A DNA stretch of 64,000 nucleotides, from contig JAURJT010000040.1 of assembly GCA_030832095.1 (NCBI GenBank), forward strand, positions 33,056 to 97,055, written 5' to 3'. The DNA comes from Gammaproteobacteria bacterium (lineage in GTDB: Bacteria > Pseudomonadota > Gammaproteobacteria > Burkholderiales > Burkholderiaceae_B). Made by a program: the position numbers and the translations under genes. Below the pieces are notes generated by a model. It saw only the letters and a list, made by a program, of their open reading frames with translations. It ran no database searches and was not told the origin of the DNA. This document shows positions 36,477 through 45,189 of this stretch, piece after piece. Within the stretch, counting starts at the first letter, position 1; every line of letters begins with the position of its first letter.

Positions 36477-37234
36477 ACGATGCGCAATTGCTTCGCTATG
36501 CCAGACACATTTTGCTTGATGAATTTGGCATCGAGGGACAAGAAAAGCTTCTAGCCGGAAAGGCTTTGGTCGTCGGTGCTGGCGGGTTGGGTTCGCCGGC
36601 AGCGATGTACTTGGCCTCGGCTGGCGTGGGCACAATTGTTTTGGCTGATCACGACACCGTTGAGATCAGCAATTTGCAGCGTCAGATTTTGCACAACACC
36701 AGCCGTCTCGGTGCCTTAAAAGCCGAATCAGGCCGCGAGACGATGCTCGCACTCAACCCAGATATCGTCGTTCAAACACTGACGACGCGCATGGATGCTC
36801 AGTCGCTCGATGCACAGATTGCCCAAGTGGATGTGGTGTTAGATTGCACCGATAATTTTGCGACGCGTCACGCCATCAATCGTGCTTGTGTCAAACACAA
36901 CACGCCTTTGGTCTCGGGTGCAGCAATACGATTTGAAGGTCAAATTAGCGTCTTTGATCCGCGTGATCCGTCGGCACCTTGTTATCACTGCTTGTTTCCT
37001 GAAGCCGAAGACGTCGAGGCGATTACCTGTGCCTCAACCGGAGTATTTGCTCCTCTGGTTGGCATCATTGGCAGTATGCAAGCCGCCGAGGCGATTAAAG
37101 TGTTGGCGCAGGTCGGGCAGTCTTTAAAGGGCCAGTTATTGATTCTTGATGCCTTTGAAATGGACTGGCATCGTGTGAAAGTGCAGCGCGATCCGGGGTG
37201 CCCGGTGTGTGCTGTGCGTGTCGCTGGCGGCTGA
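36473..37234 (+). CDS. moeB: MoeB/ThiF-family adenylyltransferase
   Basis: E1-like enzyme that adenylates the C-terminal Gly-Gly of a small sulfur carrier (MoaD or ThiS). 253 residues. Nucleotide loop GAGGLGSP at 35-42, the ADHDTVEISNLQRQ segment, and zinc cysteines in APCYHC near 169 and CPVC near 243. The catalytic-Cys segment AITCASTGV is intact. No rhodanese domain is fused, so it is the bacterial MoeB type. The ATG overlaps the ctpA stop (ATGA). MoeB versus ThiF cannot be separated here because no thi or moa genes are adjacent. Confidence 0.88.
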   Translation: MNDAQLLRYARHILLDEFGIEGQEKLLAGKALVVGAGGLGSPAAMYLASAGVGTIVLADHDTVEISNLQRQILHNTSRLGALKAESGRETMLALNPDIVVQTLTTRMDAQSLDAQIAQVDVVLDCTDNFATRHAINRACVKHNTPLVSGAAIRFEGQISVFDPRDPSAPCYHCLFPEAEDVEAITCASTGVFAPLVGIIGSMQAAEAIKVLAQVGQSLKGQLLILDAFEMDWHRVKVQRDPGCPVCAVRVAGG

Positions 37235-37338
37235 AGCAGTGGCGATTAGAGCAGAGCAATTGAGGGCGAACGATTCGTTCAGAGACTGAAGACTGCCGAT
37301 GAAATCGCGCAACCAAGCGTCACGAGGCGCGTTGACCG

Positions 37339-37932
37339 TTACCCCAAAATCAGTCGTAGTTGCGCGTCGATGTGCGTGGTCGGAGTCGCCTGCCAGCGGC
37401 TTTGAGCAAAGCGTAGCCAGCTGCCCAACACACAATGTGTCAATAGAGCCGCCATCGGAGTGATTTCAGCGGTCGGTGCAAGCGTGCCACCGGTGAGCGC
37501 ACTTCGCAGCGATTGCTTGAAGGTTGTTTCAATGCGCTCGGTGATCTGACTGACGCGGGCTTGCAGCCTTTCGTCTTCGGTGACCAGCGCATCGCCACTG
37601 AGTACTCGTGTCATGCCGCGATTGCGCTCGGCAAAGGTCACCAGCATCACAGCGATCTTTCGCGCTTGCTCGACACCATTGGTTTCGCTGGCAACGATTT
37701 GATTCACCAAGGTAAAAATGGTGGTTTCAATAAACTCAAACAGGCCTTCAAACATTTGCGCTTTGCTGGCAAAGTGTCGGTAGAGGGCTGCTTCTGAGCA
37801 CTGCAGACGCGCAGCCAAGGCGGCTGTGGTGATGCGAGCCGCTCGAGGTTGCTCGAGCATTTCTGCCAGCATCTGCAGGATCTGATGTTTGCGTTCGCCT
37901 GTTTTGACTGACATGGTCATCTCGCGCAACAT
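37339..37932 (-). CDS. slmA: Nucleoid occlusion factor SlmA (TetR family)
   Basis: DNA-binding protein that blocks FtsZ ring assembly over the chromosome. 197 residues. The N-terminal helix-turn-helix ITTAALAARLQCSEAALYRHFASKAQMFEGL (about 34-64), followed by FIE and the GMTRVLSGDALVTEDERLQ segment, matches SlmA rather than a ligand-binding TetR. Start: ATG 37932, 37920 and 37914 are in frame; 37914 has GAG about 8 bases upstream. It follows the HAD phosphatase and argB genes on the same strand, a usual arrangement in Burkholderiales. Confidence 0.92.
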   Translation of the reverse strand: MLREMTMSVKTGERKHQILQMLAEMLEQPRAARITTAALAARLQCSEAALYRHFASKAQMFEGLFEFIETTIFTLVNQIVASETNGVEQARKIAVMLVTFAERNRGMTRVLSGDALVTEDERLQARVSQITERIETTFKQSLRSALTGGTLAPTAEITPMAALLTHCVLGSWLRFAQSRWQATPTTHIDAQLRLILG

Positions 37933-37957
37933 GAAGGATTAAACAAACGGATGTGAC

Positions 37958-38746
37958 TTATACGCTTCGTAGGGGGCGTTTTTGCAACAATAAGTCGCCA
38001 ATGCAGTTTACCCGCAAGTCGACAAAATGGGGGCGTCCGCTTTTGCCTCGGCCAAATGGCGACCCAGGATGAAAGACATGCACTGTGCGCAGGCCCGCCT
38101 TACGCGCACCACGGAGATTTTCGACCGTATCTTCAACCAGCACAGCACGTCGAGGGTGAATCCCCTCGTGGGCAAGGATGTGACGCATTAATGCTGCTGA
38201 GGGTTTGGGCCTAAAACGCCCCAGAAACTGCATTTGTTCTATGCCCCAGAGATGGTCAAAGCAGTGAAGAATCCCTAGATGTTTGAGTACTGCCCGTGCG
38301 TAATGCAAGGGGGCATTTGTGACCAAGACTTTGCGACCGGGTAGTCGATTGAGCTTGTCGCGCAACCCTCGCTCGGCTTTGACTAACGGGGCAACATCAA
38401 ACGCATGGCTGCTTTGTAAAAAGGCATGAGGATCGATGTTGTGATGTCGTACTAACCCGAGCAGTGTGGCGCCGTAGCGCCGGTAGTAATGCGTGCGTAG
38501 TTCGCTCGCGGCAGCCTCGTCTAGATCAAGGGTTTTCATGACTGCGGCAGTCATGCCAAGATTGATTTCGCGAAAAATTTTGTGCGAGGTGTCGTGCAGT
38601 GTATTGTCGAGGTCAAACAGCCAAACCGGTGCCTGTTGCGCTGTTGGCGTTGAACCAGAAAGCGTATGCCCATCTCGCAAGGGGCGATGTACACCCGCCC
38701 GGCGCGAGCGCACCGGGGGATGCTGAGGAAACCGCAGCCGAGGCAC
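37958..38746 (-). CDS. HAD-family pyrimidine 5'-nucleotidase-like phosphatase
   Basis: Phosphatase of about 262 residues. Motif I is LFDLDNTLHD near 43-52, motif II VTNAPLHYA, then a lysine-containing motif RFRPKPSAA and VLVEDTVENLRGARKAG near 206-222. It resembles the SDT1/pyrimidine 5'-nucleotidase group. The only start near argB is GTG 38746, 7 bases after the argB stop; the first ~38 residues are Arg/Pro-rich and unlike the family, so the real start may be an internal GTG. Cotranscribed with argB and slmA. Confidence 0.85.
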   Translation of the reverse strand: MPRLRFPQHPPVRSRRAGVHRPLRDGHTLSGSTPTAQQAPVWLFDLDNTLHDTSHKIFREINLGMTAAVMKTLDLDEAAASELRTHYYRRYGATLLGLVRHHNIDPHAFLQSSHAFDVAPLVKAERGLRDKLNRLPGRKVLVTNAPLHYARAVLKHLGILHCFDHLWGIEQMQFLGRFRPKPSAALMRHILAHEGIHPRRAVLVEDTVENLRGARKAGLRTVHVFHPGSPFGRGKSGRPHFVDLRVNCIGDLLLQKRPLRSV

Positions 38747-38753
38747 TTGACGC

Positions 38754-39653
38754 TTAGTTTGATGAAATCATGGTGCCGACGCCGCGGTCGGTCAAGATCT
38801 CAAGCAGCAGACAGTGTGGCACACGACCGTCTACGATGTGAACGGATTTCACGCCGTTTCGTGCGGCATCAAGTGCTGACGAAATTTTTGGCAGCATACC
38901 GCCTGAAATCGTACCATCGGCAAACAAGGCGTCAATGGTCTTGGCCGAAAGTGAGCGCATCAACTTGCCGTCTTTGTCGAGCACGCCTGGCGTGTTGGTC
39001 ATCATGAGTAGCTTTTCGGCACCTAAGACCTCAGCCATTTTTCCGGCAACGACGTCGGCATTAATGTTGTAGGCCAAGCCATCTTCGCCATAGCCGATCG
39101 GTGAGATCACCGGAATAAACTGATCGTCTTGTAGGGCTTTGACCACTGCGGGCTCAACGTGCTCAATGTCACCTACAAAACCGATATCTAGCGGCTTAGA
39201 GGGGTCTTCTTTATTGGGCATCAGTAATTTTTTGGCTTGAATCAAACAGCCGTCTTTGCCAGTCAAACCAACGGCCTTGCCGCCCGCCTCGTTGATCATG
39301 AACACGATATCTTGCTGCACTTGGCCGCCCAACACCCATTCAACGACCTCCATGGTATCGGCATCGGTGACGCGCATACCTTGTATAAACGTACCCTTTT
39401 TACCGATGCGGCGCAGAGCCTCGTCAATTTGCGGCCCACCACCATGCACCACAATGGGGTTCAGGCCGATCAGCTTGAGCAGTACCACGTCGTGGGCAAA
39501 ACTACGCTGCAAGACCTCTTCGGTCATGGCGTTGCCACCGTATTTAATGACGATGGTTTTGCCATGAAAACGCTTAATGTAGGGCAGGCTTTCAGACAAA
39601 ACTTTTGCAACAACTTCAGGAGGCATCTGCGTGGATTGGGGCTGGCTAGTCAT
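38754..39653 (-). CDS. argB: Acetylglutamate kinase
   Basis: Phosphorylates N-acetylglutamate in arginine biosynthesis. 299 residues. N-terminal VIKYGGNAM near 34-42, VHGGGPQID near 69-77, the [16 protein letters not shown] segment and the C-terminal GVGTMIS are intact. An N-terminal extension of about 25 residues precedes the kinase fold, as in arginine-sensitive ArgB enzymes. It leads the set argB-HAD-slmA on the minus strand. Confidence 0.96.
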   Translation of the reverse strand: MTSQPQSTQMPPEVVAKVLSESLPYIKRFHGKTIVIKYGGNAMTEEVLQRSFAHDVVLLKLIGLNPIVVHGGGPQIDEALRRIGKKGTFIQGMRVTDADTMEVVEWVLGGQVQQDIVFMINEAGGKAVGLTGKDGCLIQAKKLLMPNKEDPSKPLDIGFVGDIEHVEPAVVKALQDDQFIPVISPIGYGEDGLAYNINADVVAGKMAEVLGAEKLLMMTNTPGVLDKDGKLMRSLSAKTIDALFADGTISGGMLPKISSALDAARNGVKSVHIVDGRVPHCLLLEILTDRGVGTMISSN

Positions 39654-39735
39654 AGGGCGTGTGCAACAGTAAAAGCGTGTTGAGGGAAGTGAGGCGTCAG
39701 TGAAATCTAAATAATTGTAGTGCGTAGCGAGCGCA

Positions 39736-40227
39736 TTAGCCCGCTAACGCTTTTTCGAGCGTGCTGCGAAACTCTGTTTTGTTGTACTCGCCTAAATAGC
39801 GCTTGAGTATTTGACCATTTTTGTCAATCAGAAAGGCGGTTGGCGTCAATTTGACATCGCCGAACGCTCGGGCGACTTGCCCAACTGTATCTAAGGCTAC
39901 CGGAAAGGGAACTTTACGAGTTTCAACAAAATTGATCACGTAGTTGGCGGGATCGTACTGCATGGCTACGGCGATGATGTCAAAGCCTTGCGCCCGGTAG
40001 GTGTTGTAGTTGTCAATGTTGTCAGGCATTTGCGCAACGCAGGTGACACAACTAGTCGCCCAAAACTTGACTAGCACGACCTTGCCACGCAATTCAGACA
40101 TCTTTAACTGCTTGCCCGAGAGCGTCGAAAACGTGACCTCGGGTGCCTGCGCGAGCGGCGTCGCAAAGAGCCAGACACCCAGACCACCAAGCGCGATCAA
40201 TACCGCAGCGCCTAATAATTTTTTCAT
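39736..40227 (-). CDS. TlpA/ResA-like thioredoxin-fold protein (exported)
   Basis: Envelope thiol protein of 163 residues. N-terminal signal or anchor (about 3-24), then a thioredoxin fold with the active site [10 protein letters not shown] (Cys-Val-Thr-Cys), a [12 protein letters not shown] strand and cis-Pro [16 protein letters not shown] is not the CPPC or CxPC seen in most TlpA/ResA proteins, so its redox behaviour may differ. It overlaps dolP by 4 bases and is the third gene of the coupled diaA-dolP-tlpA-like set. No cytochrome-maturation genes are near. Confidence 0.85.
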   Translation of the reverse strand: MKKLLGAAVLIALGGLGVWLFATPLAQAPEVTFSTLSGKQLKMSELRGKVVLVKFWATSCVTCVAQMPDNIDNYNTYRAQGFDIIAVAMQYDPANYVINFVETRKVPFPVALDTVGQVARAFGDVKLTPTAFLIDKNGQILKRYLGEYNKTEFRSTLEKALAG

Positions 40228-40958
40228 TTTATCGGCATGACTTCGACGCCAGCGCCGCTGGAGGACGCCGCAGCGGCAGGGGCTTCGCCTAAGGGCGTCG
40301 TGTTGCTGCTGGTGCTCTTGTTAAAGATGCGATTGGCGTCATCGAGTTTGTTTGCCTCGGCGGGCGAGATGACTTGAAAGAGTTTGTCAACGCGTTTTAC
40401 ACCGCTGACTTGCGCGGCTGCGGCAGCAGCGAGATCGCCCTCACGTTGGGTGACCAGGCCCATCAAATACACCACACTGCGGTCTGTCGCGACAACAATG
40501 GTGCGCGAAGGAATCTCGTTGGTGGTGGCCAACGTTGTCATGACTTTAGAGGTGATCCAGGTGTCGTTGCTGAGTTCACCAAACGAGGCGGTCTCTTTGA
40601 CGACGTTGACCTGATTGGACACTGATTTCACGCTTTGGGTTTTGCTTGCGATTTCAGTGATTTCGGCCTTGCGATCGTTACCCAACGAATCACCAGTGAC
40701 GAGTACAACGCCCTGATAGCTAGTGATGTTGACACGCACGCTATCCCCAAATTTCGTGCGAATCGAATTAGCCACTTTGATTTCGATGGTCTTGTCTTCG
40801 ACCTGCTGGCCAACTGTGCGGCGATCGACTGCAACAATGCCGGTTGTGGCGGCAGCCCCACCAATCATTAGCGGCACGCAGCCTTGTATCAGGACGACCG
40901 TGCTGGATAAGGCCAGGCAGAGTGTTAAAGGGCGTACAAAAGGGGCAAGCAGTCTCAT
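40224..40958 (-). CDS. dolP: DolP-like outer-membrane lipoprotein with two BON domains
   Basis: Lipoprotein of 244 residues. Signal sequence ending in the lipobox VLIQGC (Cys27), then BON1 (about 55-120) and BON2 (about 130-200), and a Ser/Ala-rich tail. DolP (YraP) maintains outer-membrane integrity at the septum. The order diaA-dolP, close to yraN and rsmI, mirrors the E. coli rsmI-lpoA-yraN-diaA-dolP region. ATG overlaps the diaA stop by 4 bases. Confidence 0.9.
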   Translation of the reverse strand: MRLLAPFVRPLTLCLALSSTVVLIQGCVPLMIGGAAATTGIVAVDRRTVGQQVEDKTIEIKVANSIRTKFGDSVRVNITSYQGVVLVTGDSLGNDRKAEITEIASKTQSVKSVSNQVNVVKETASFGELSNDTWITSKVMTTLATTNEIPSRTIVVATDRSVVYLMGLVTQREGDLAAAAAAQVSGVKRVDKLFQVISPAEANKLDDANRIFNKSTSSNTTPLGEAPAAAASSSGAGVEVMPIK

Positions 40959-41548
40959 GCGGGGTCTCCGAGTAATAACGTGTCAATGCCATCGCACAGC
41001 AGGTGAAGCAACAGAATATGAACTTCTTGAATACGCATGGTGCGCTCGTGTGGCACACACAGATGGATATCACTGGGCAGCAGTAAGTTGCCGATGGTGC
41101 CACCGCCTTTGCCAGTCAGTGCAATCACTTTCATTTCGCGCGCGTGCGCTGCCTCAATGGCGAGTTGAACGTTAGCTGAGTTGCCACTGGTCGAGATTGC
41201 GACAAGCACATCGCCTGGTTGACCCAGCGCCATGATTTGGCGGGCAAAGATTTGATCAAAGCCATAGTCGTTACCCACCGCGGTCAAAATCGACGTGTCG
41301 GTATTGAGCGCCACGCCAGCGAGGGGCAAGCGGTCGCGTTCGAAGCGACCGACCAACTCTGCGATGAAGTGCTGTGCATCAGCCGCTGAGCCACCGTTGC
41401 CGCAAGCGAGCATTTTGGCGTTGTTGGTGACGCAACCAAAGCACAGGTCAATGGCGCGTAAGAGCGGAGTTGACAGAACCTGCATGCTGCGCTGAGTGGC
41501 AGCCATGTTGTCTTCGAAATGGGCGGTCAGTTTGGCGGCGAGATCCAT
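40955..41548 (-). CDS. diaA: SIS-domain protein DiaA (phosphoheptose isomerase family)
   Basis: SIS-fold protein of 197 residues. ACGNGGSAADAQHF near 49-62 and ISTSGNSANV near 118-127 are family motifs, shared by GmhA and DiaA. Neighbour order (yraN to one side, dolP to the other) favours DiaA, which binds DnaA to time replication initiation; GmhA would be expected near heptose genes, which are not here. The isomerase alternative is not ruled out by sequence. It is the first gene of the diaA-dolP-tlpA-like operon. Confidence 0.82.
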   Translation of the reverse strand: MDLAAKLTAHFEDNMAATQRSMQVLSTPLLRAIDLCFGCVTNNAKMLACGNGGSAADAQHFIAELVGRFERDRLPLAGVALNTDTSILTAVGNDYGFDQIFARQIMALGQPGDVLVAISTSGNSANVQLAIEAAHAREMKVIALTGKGGGTIGNLLLPSDIHLCVPHERTMRIQEVHILLLHLLCDGIDTLLLGDPA

Positions 41549-41581
41549 GATGTATGCGTAAGCGATGAATACTGAATTATC

Positions 41582-42100
41582 TCACTTATCCTGAGGCACG
41601 CGAACCGCATCACGATACCAGACAGCCCCTTCGGGCTCGAAGGCGATCACATCAAGCCGGTAGGTCGGCATCTGTTGGCCAAAATGACGACGCACGAGCG
41701 TGGGTAGCCACCATTGGACAGCGCGCAAAAAGCGTTGTTGTTTGGTTCTCGACACACTTGCCGCGGCGCCGCCAAAGCGTCCTGAGGCGCGCTGCCGGAC
41801 CTCGATAAACACTAGGTTGGCGCCCTCACGTACCACCAAGTCCAGTTCGCCCAACGGGCAGGCGAGTTGCCGACCGAGTAGCTGGCAGCCGGCCTGCTGC
41901 ACCAGATGCCAAGCCGCCTGCTCGTAGTGGTCGCCGACTCGCTGACGTGCCGTGCGCCGAGGCTCATGGGCGATTTCGCCCTGACTGGGTTTGGCGCGCG
42001 CTAGTCTGGCGAGCTTACGCTTGCGCGCCTGCAGGGCTTGACGTTGCGACTGTTGCGCAATTAAAAAAAAGGCTTCAGGGGGGAATTGATCGGTTGTCAT
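41582..42100 (-). CDS. yraN: YraN-family (UPF0102) endonuclease-like protein
   Basis: 172 residues. The C-terminal two thirds form the UPF0102 core: GDHYEQAAWHLVQQAG, PLGELDLVV and LVFIEVRQR, a PD-(D/E)xK-like catalytic set. The first ~50 residues are basic and low in conservation (KLARLARAKPSQ). No Shine-Dalgarno precedes the ATG at 42100; that place is filled by a perfect 14-bp palindrome. An 8-T run (minus strand; 42063-42070) sits in codons 11-13. Separated from diaA by 33 bases. Function in the cell is unsettled. Confidence 0.88.
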   Translation of the reverse strand: MTTDQFPPEAFFLIAQQSQRQALQARKRKLARLARAKPSQGEIAHEPRRTARQRVGDHYEQAAWHLVQQAGCQLLGRQLACPLGELDLVVREGANLVFIEVRQRASGRFGGAAASVSRTKQQRFLRAVQWWLPTLVRRHFGQQMPTYRLDVIAFEPEGAVWYRDAVRVPQDK

Positions 42101-42102
42101 AG

Positions 42103-42116
42103 AAGACTGCAGTCTT
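42103..42116. promoter_or_regulatory. 14-bp perfect palindrome at the yraN translation start
   Basis: AAGACTGCAGTCTT reads the same on both strands and ends 2 bases before the yraN ATG, where a ribosome-binding site would be expected. It could be an operator for a dimeric regulator of yraN and perhaps of divergent rsmI. Confidence 0.35.
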
Positions 42117-42234
42117 GCCTGGAGGGGAGGGCTAGCGGGAGGAGGGCGCGCCGTGTGTCGTTGTCAGTGGTAAGTCGGGCATCGTGTCGACAGGCGGACT
42201 ACACTGCCACAATTCCTGTCCTTCGTGTTGCATT

Positions 42235-43176
42235 ATGAGCGAACCTGTCCTACCCGAAGATTTGCCCGGCGCCTGGCAGCGCATCGCAGAGCGCGTCGAC
42301 GCACAGTCTTGGCCAACCCATGCGCTTTATGTGGTCGCCACGCCGATCGGCAACTTGGGCGACCTGACGTTGCGCGGGTGGCAGGCGCTCAATCGTGCAG
42401 ACGTGATCGCGGCCGAAGATACCCGTGCGAGTCGTACGCTCATGGACGCTTGGGGGATCTCTACCCCCTTGATTGCCGTGCATCGGCATAACGAAGCCAG
42501 TGCAGCGGCGGCGATTGTTGAGCGGTTAGTGGCGGGCCAGCGAGTGGCGTTGGTCTCTGATGCGGGGTCTCCGGCAGTGAGTGACCCAGGGGGGCGTGTG
42601 GTGCAAGCGGTGCACGCCGCTGGGCTTAAGGTCGTACCTCTGCCTGGGCCCAGTGCGGTGATTGCCGCTCTGATGGCGACCGGTGTCACCACTGATGCGC
42701 ACCCCGGCTTTGTCTTTGCTGGCTTCGCACCAACTAAATCGATGGCGCGCCAGCGCTGGATTCGAACCTGGACCCAACTGCCGGCGGCAACGGTGTTTTA
42801 CGAGGCGCCTCACCGCATTGTTGCCAGTGTTCAAGATTTACTCGAGGTGTTGGGACCCGACCGACAGATCGCCTTCGCACGCGAGCTCACCAAGCGGTTT
42901 GAAGAGTTGGCCAGCATGCCGCTGGCTCAGGCGCCGGGCTGGCTGACTGCAGATGCTCATCGCGAGCAGGGCGAATACGTGGTGGTTGTGTCTGCTCCTG
43001 AAGTGGTGATCAGTGCCGAGCTCGACCTTGAGGGCGGTGCGGCGATTGACGCGTGGCTAGATGCCTTGCTTGAGTCTGTCTCGGTGCGTGACGCGGCACG
43101 TATTGCTGCAAAGGCGACCGGTCTGCCCCGCGATACGCTTTACGCCCGCGCCTTGTCGCGCAAGCCCTCGCAGTAG
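42235..43176 (+). CDS. rsmI: 16S rRNA (cytidine(1402)-2'-O)-methyltransferase RsmI
   Basis: 2'-O-methylates C1402 at the ribosomal P-site. About 313 residues; tetrapyrrole-methylase fold with LYVVATPIGNLGDLTLR near 24-40, AAEDTRASRTLM, and LVSDAGSPAVSDPG and PLPGPSAVIAALMATG motifs. ATG 42235 is taken; the frame runs upstream to 42184 without a family-like N-terminus. It is divergent from yraN and, unlike in E. coli, lpoA is not beside it. It ends 13 bases from the convergent rlpA gene. Confidence 0.95.
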   Translation: MSEPVLPEDLPGAWQRIAERVDAQSWPTHALYVVATPIGNLGDLTLRGWQALNRADVIAAEDTRASRTLMDAWGISTPLIAVHRHNEASAAAAIVERLVAGQRVALVSDAGSPAVSDPGGRVVQAVHAAGLKVVPLPGPSAVIAALMATGVTTDAHPGFVFAGFAPTKSMARQRWIRTWTQLPAATVFYEAPHRIVASVQDLLEVLGPDRQIAFARELTKRFEELASMPLAQAPGWLTADAHREQGEYVVVVSAPEVVISAELDLEGGAAIDAWLDALLESVSVRDAARIAAKATGLPRDTLYARALSRKPSQ

Positions 43177-43189
43177 GCTGATTCAGCGC

Positions 43190-44317
43190 TTAAGGCGGTG
43201 ACAAACTTGGCGCAACGCCGGTTGAAGCTTGCACCGGATTGACGGCTTGCACTGCGGCTTCTCGGCTTGCAAAGGGTCCGATTCTGACGCGGTGCAGATT
43301 ATTCGTCGTTGGTTCGACGCGTACCGAGGCGCCTAAGTCAGCAGGGATTTGGCTTGAGACGCGTGCGGCGAGCGCCTGAGCTTTGCTCGCATCAGAAAAG
43401 GCGCCGAGCTGTAAATACATACTGCCTGGTGCAGCTGGCGTGTTAGTGAACGTGTTGGCGACCACGCTCGGGTTGCTGGCGGGTGCACTGACGCTGCTGG
43501 GTGTGAGCGGCGGCACGGCAGATGAGGCCGTGGTTGCAGACGACGGCGGTAAGGCTGCCGTGCTGTTGACTCGCATCGCCCACGACGCTGACGCTGGCGG
43601 TGCAGTTAAGGCAAGTGGCGCAGTCGTCTGGCTGTCGTTGGCAGGCTCAGTTTGAGCCGCCATCGGATGAGGGTCGACCAGCGCCTGTGTGGCGACGACA
43701 GGTCTCACGGGAGCACTGGTTGCCGTCGCAACATTCACCGCTGCGGGTGCTGACTGCCAGTTGCGAATTTGGTCAGGCGTAATTCGCTCAACGACGACCT
43801 CGGCACTGCCTGGGCCAAGCATGCCCAGTTTGTAGGCAGCGACATACGATAAATCAATGACGCGGTCATTTAAAAAGGGCCCACGGTCGTTGACCCGCAC
43901 CACGACGCTTTTACCAGTTGAGACGCGCGTGACGCGTGCGTAGCTGGGTAAGGGCAAGGTTGGGTGTGCGGCTGTCATGCCATACATGTTGTAGCGCTCG
44001 CCGTTGGCAGTCGAGTTGCCGTGAAATTTTTTGCCATACCAAGAGGCGCGTCCTTGCACCCTGTAAGGCCCTCCGCTCATGTCTGGCGTGTATGTTTTGC
44101 CAAAGACAACGTAGGGCTTGCCGTTGCTGGGTGCGAAGGGCTCGATCCTGGGTACCGCGTCGGGCACCGCATCGAGGTTGGCAGGGGGATTTGCATCGGG
44201 GCCGTCATCAAGATAATAGCCGCCCCCGCGTCTGGCCCCGCCTGAACAGGCCGCAAGTAGTACGACAACAAGACAGACACACACCAACCGCCCCATGCGG
44301 ATGACGGTGTCGCGCAT
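43190..44317 (-). CDS. rlpA: RlpA-family septal lytic transglycosylase lipoprotein
   Basis: Cuts glycan strands lacking stem peptides during division. 375 residues: signal peptide with lipobox LLAAC (Cys24), a linker, the RlpA double-psi beta-barrel (about 88-180) with GRASWYGKKFHGN, TANGE and VRVNDRGPF (catalytic Asp), an Ala/Ser/Thr/Pro-rich linker (about 185-295), and a C-terminal SPOR domain (about 297-370). Start ATG overlaps the rapZ stop by one base. SPOR domains bind denuded septal glycan, so it acts at the division site. Confidence 0.93.
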   Translation of the reverse strand: MRDTVIRMGRLVCVCLVVVLLAACSGGARRGGGYYLDDGPDANPPANLDAVPDAVPRIEPFAPSNGKPYVVFGKTYTPDMSGGPYRVQGRASWYGKKFHGNSTANGERYNMYGMTAAHPTLPLPSYARVTRVSTGKSVVVRVNDRGPFLNDRVIDLSYVAAYKLGMLGPGSAEVVVERITPDQIRNWQSAPAAVNVATATSAPVRPVVATQALVDPHPMAAQTEPANDSQTTAPLALTAPPASASWAMRVNSTAALPPSSATTASSAVPPLTPSSVSAPASNPSVVANTFTNTPAAPGSMYLQLGAFSDASKAQALAARVSSQIPADLGASVRVEPTTNNLHRVRIGPFASREAAVQAVNPVQASTGVAPSLSPP

Positions 44318-45189
44318 TAGCTCAGCCCAGGCTGGTTGCGGTGCCGCACCAGCAATTGGGTGTGTTCAGCGAAGTGACGCGCAAGCGCCTCAACTACGTA
44401 GACCGAGCGGTGTTTGCCGCCCGTGCAGCCGATCGCTACTGTCAAGTAGCTGCGGGTGTCCTCTGTGTAGCGCGGTAGCCACTTACGGATAAAACCTTCA
44501 ATATCGGCGACCATCTGCTGCACATCGTCAGAGCCGGCTAACCAGTCGGCAACCGGCTGGTCGCGGCCGGTCAGTGGACGCAAGACAGGGTCGTAGTGCG
44601 GATTGGGTAGACAACGCACATCGAACACCATGTCGGCATCGCGCGGGACTCCGTGTTTGAAGGCGAAGGACTCAAAGGTGAGCACTAAAGGGCTGCGATC
44701 AGCTTGTACTAAGTCGCGTACCCAAGCACGGAGCTGACCAGGGGTGAGCCCAGAGGTATCGATCACTTGTCCTTGGCTGCGTAGCGGGTCTAAGAGCTCG
44801 CGCTCTTGGGCGATACAGTCTTCGAGTGAGAGCACCTTGCCTTTTTTGCGCATGCGATCTGACAGCGGGTGGCGGCGTCGTGATTCAGCGTAGCGTTGCA
44901 GTAACGTTTCATCGGTCGCCTCAAGAAAGACGACGCGCAATTGTGTATTGCCAGCGCGCAGCGCCGTGATGATTTCGGGAAGTTCGCCAAGCTCATCGGC
45001 AGAGCGGGCATCAATCGCAACGGCAATGCGCTCGCCAGTATTGTCGCGACGTGAGGTAATAAATTCGTGTAAAAAACGTACAGGTAGGTTGTCGACACAG
45101 GTGTAGTCGGCATCTTCGAGCATACGCAGCGCTACCGATTTGCCAGAGCCAGAGATGCCCGTAATTAAGACAACGTTAAGCGCGCCCAT
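44317..45189 (-). CDS. rapZ: RNase adapter RapZ
   Basis: Nucleotide-binding adaptor, in enterobacteria guiding RNase E to the sRNA GlmZ to control glucosamine-6-phosphate synthesis. 290 residues; Walker A GISGSGKS at 11-18, VDNLPVRFL, FLEATDETLLQRYAESRRRHPL near 105-126, and the C-terminal CTGGKHRSV motif near 258-266. It starts directly next to hprK with no spacing and overlaps rlpA by one base. In betaproteobacteria its RNA partner is not established. Confidence 0.94.
   Translation of the reverse strand: MGALNVVLITGISGSGKSVALRMLEDADYTCVDNLPVRFLHEFITSRRDNTGERIAVAIDARSADELGELPEIITALRAGNTQLRVVFLEATDETLLQRYAESRRRHPLSDRMRKKGKVLSLEDCIAQERELLDPLRSQGQVIDTSGLTPGQLRAWVRDLVQADRSPLVLTFESFAFKHGVPRDADMVFDVRCLPNPHYDPVLRPLTGRDQPVADWLAGSDDVQQMVADIEGFIRKWLPRYTEDTRSYLTVAIGCTGGKHRSVYVVEALARHFAEHTQLLVRHRNQPGLS

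Noticed and set aside
36473..37234. Fusion of MoeB with a rhodanese domain
   Set aside because: The protein ends just after the second zinc Cys pair (CPVC), so it is the short MoeB/ThiF form.
40955..41548. Assignment as GmhA phosphoheptose isomerase
   Set aside because: Sequence alone allows it, but the yraN/dolP neighbours and lack of heptose genes favour DiaA.
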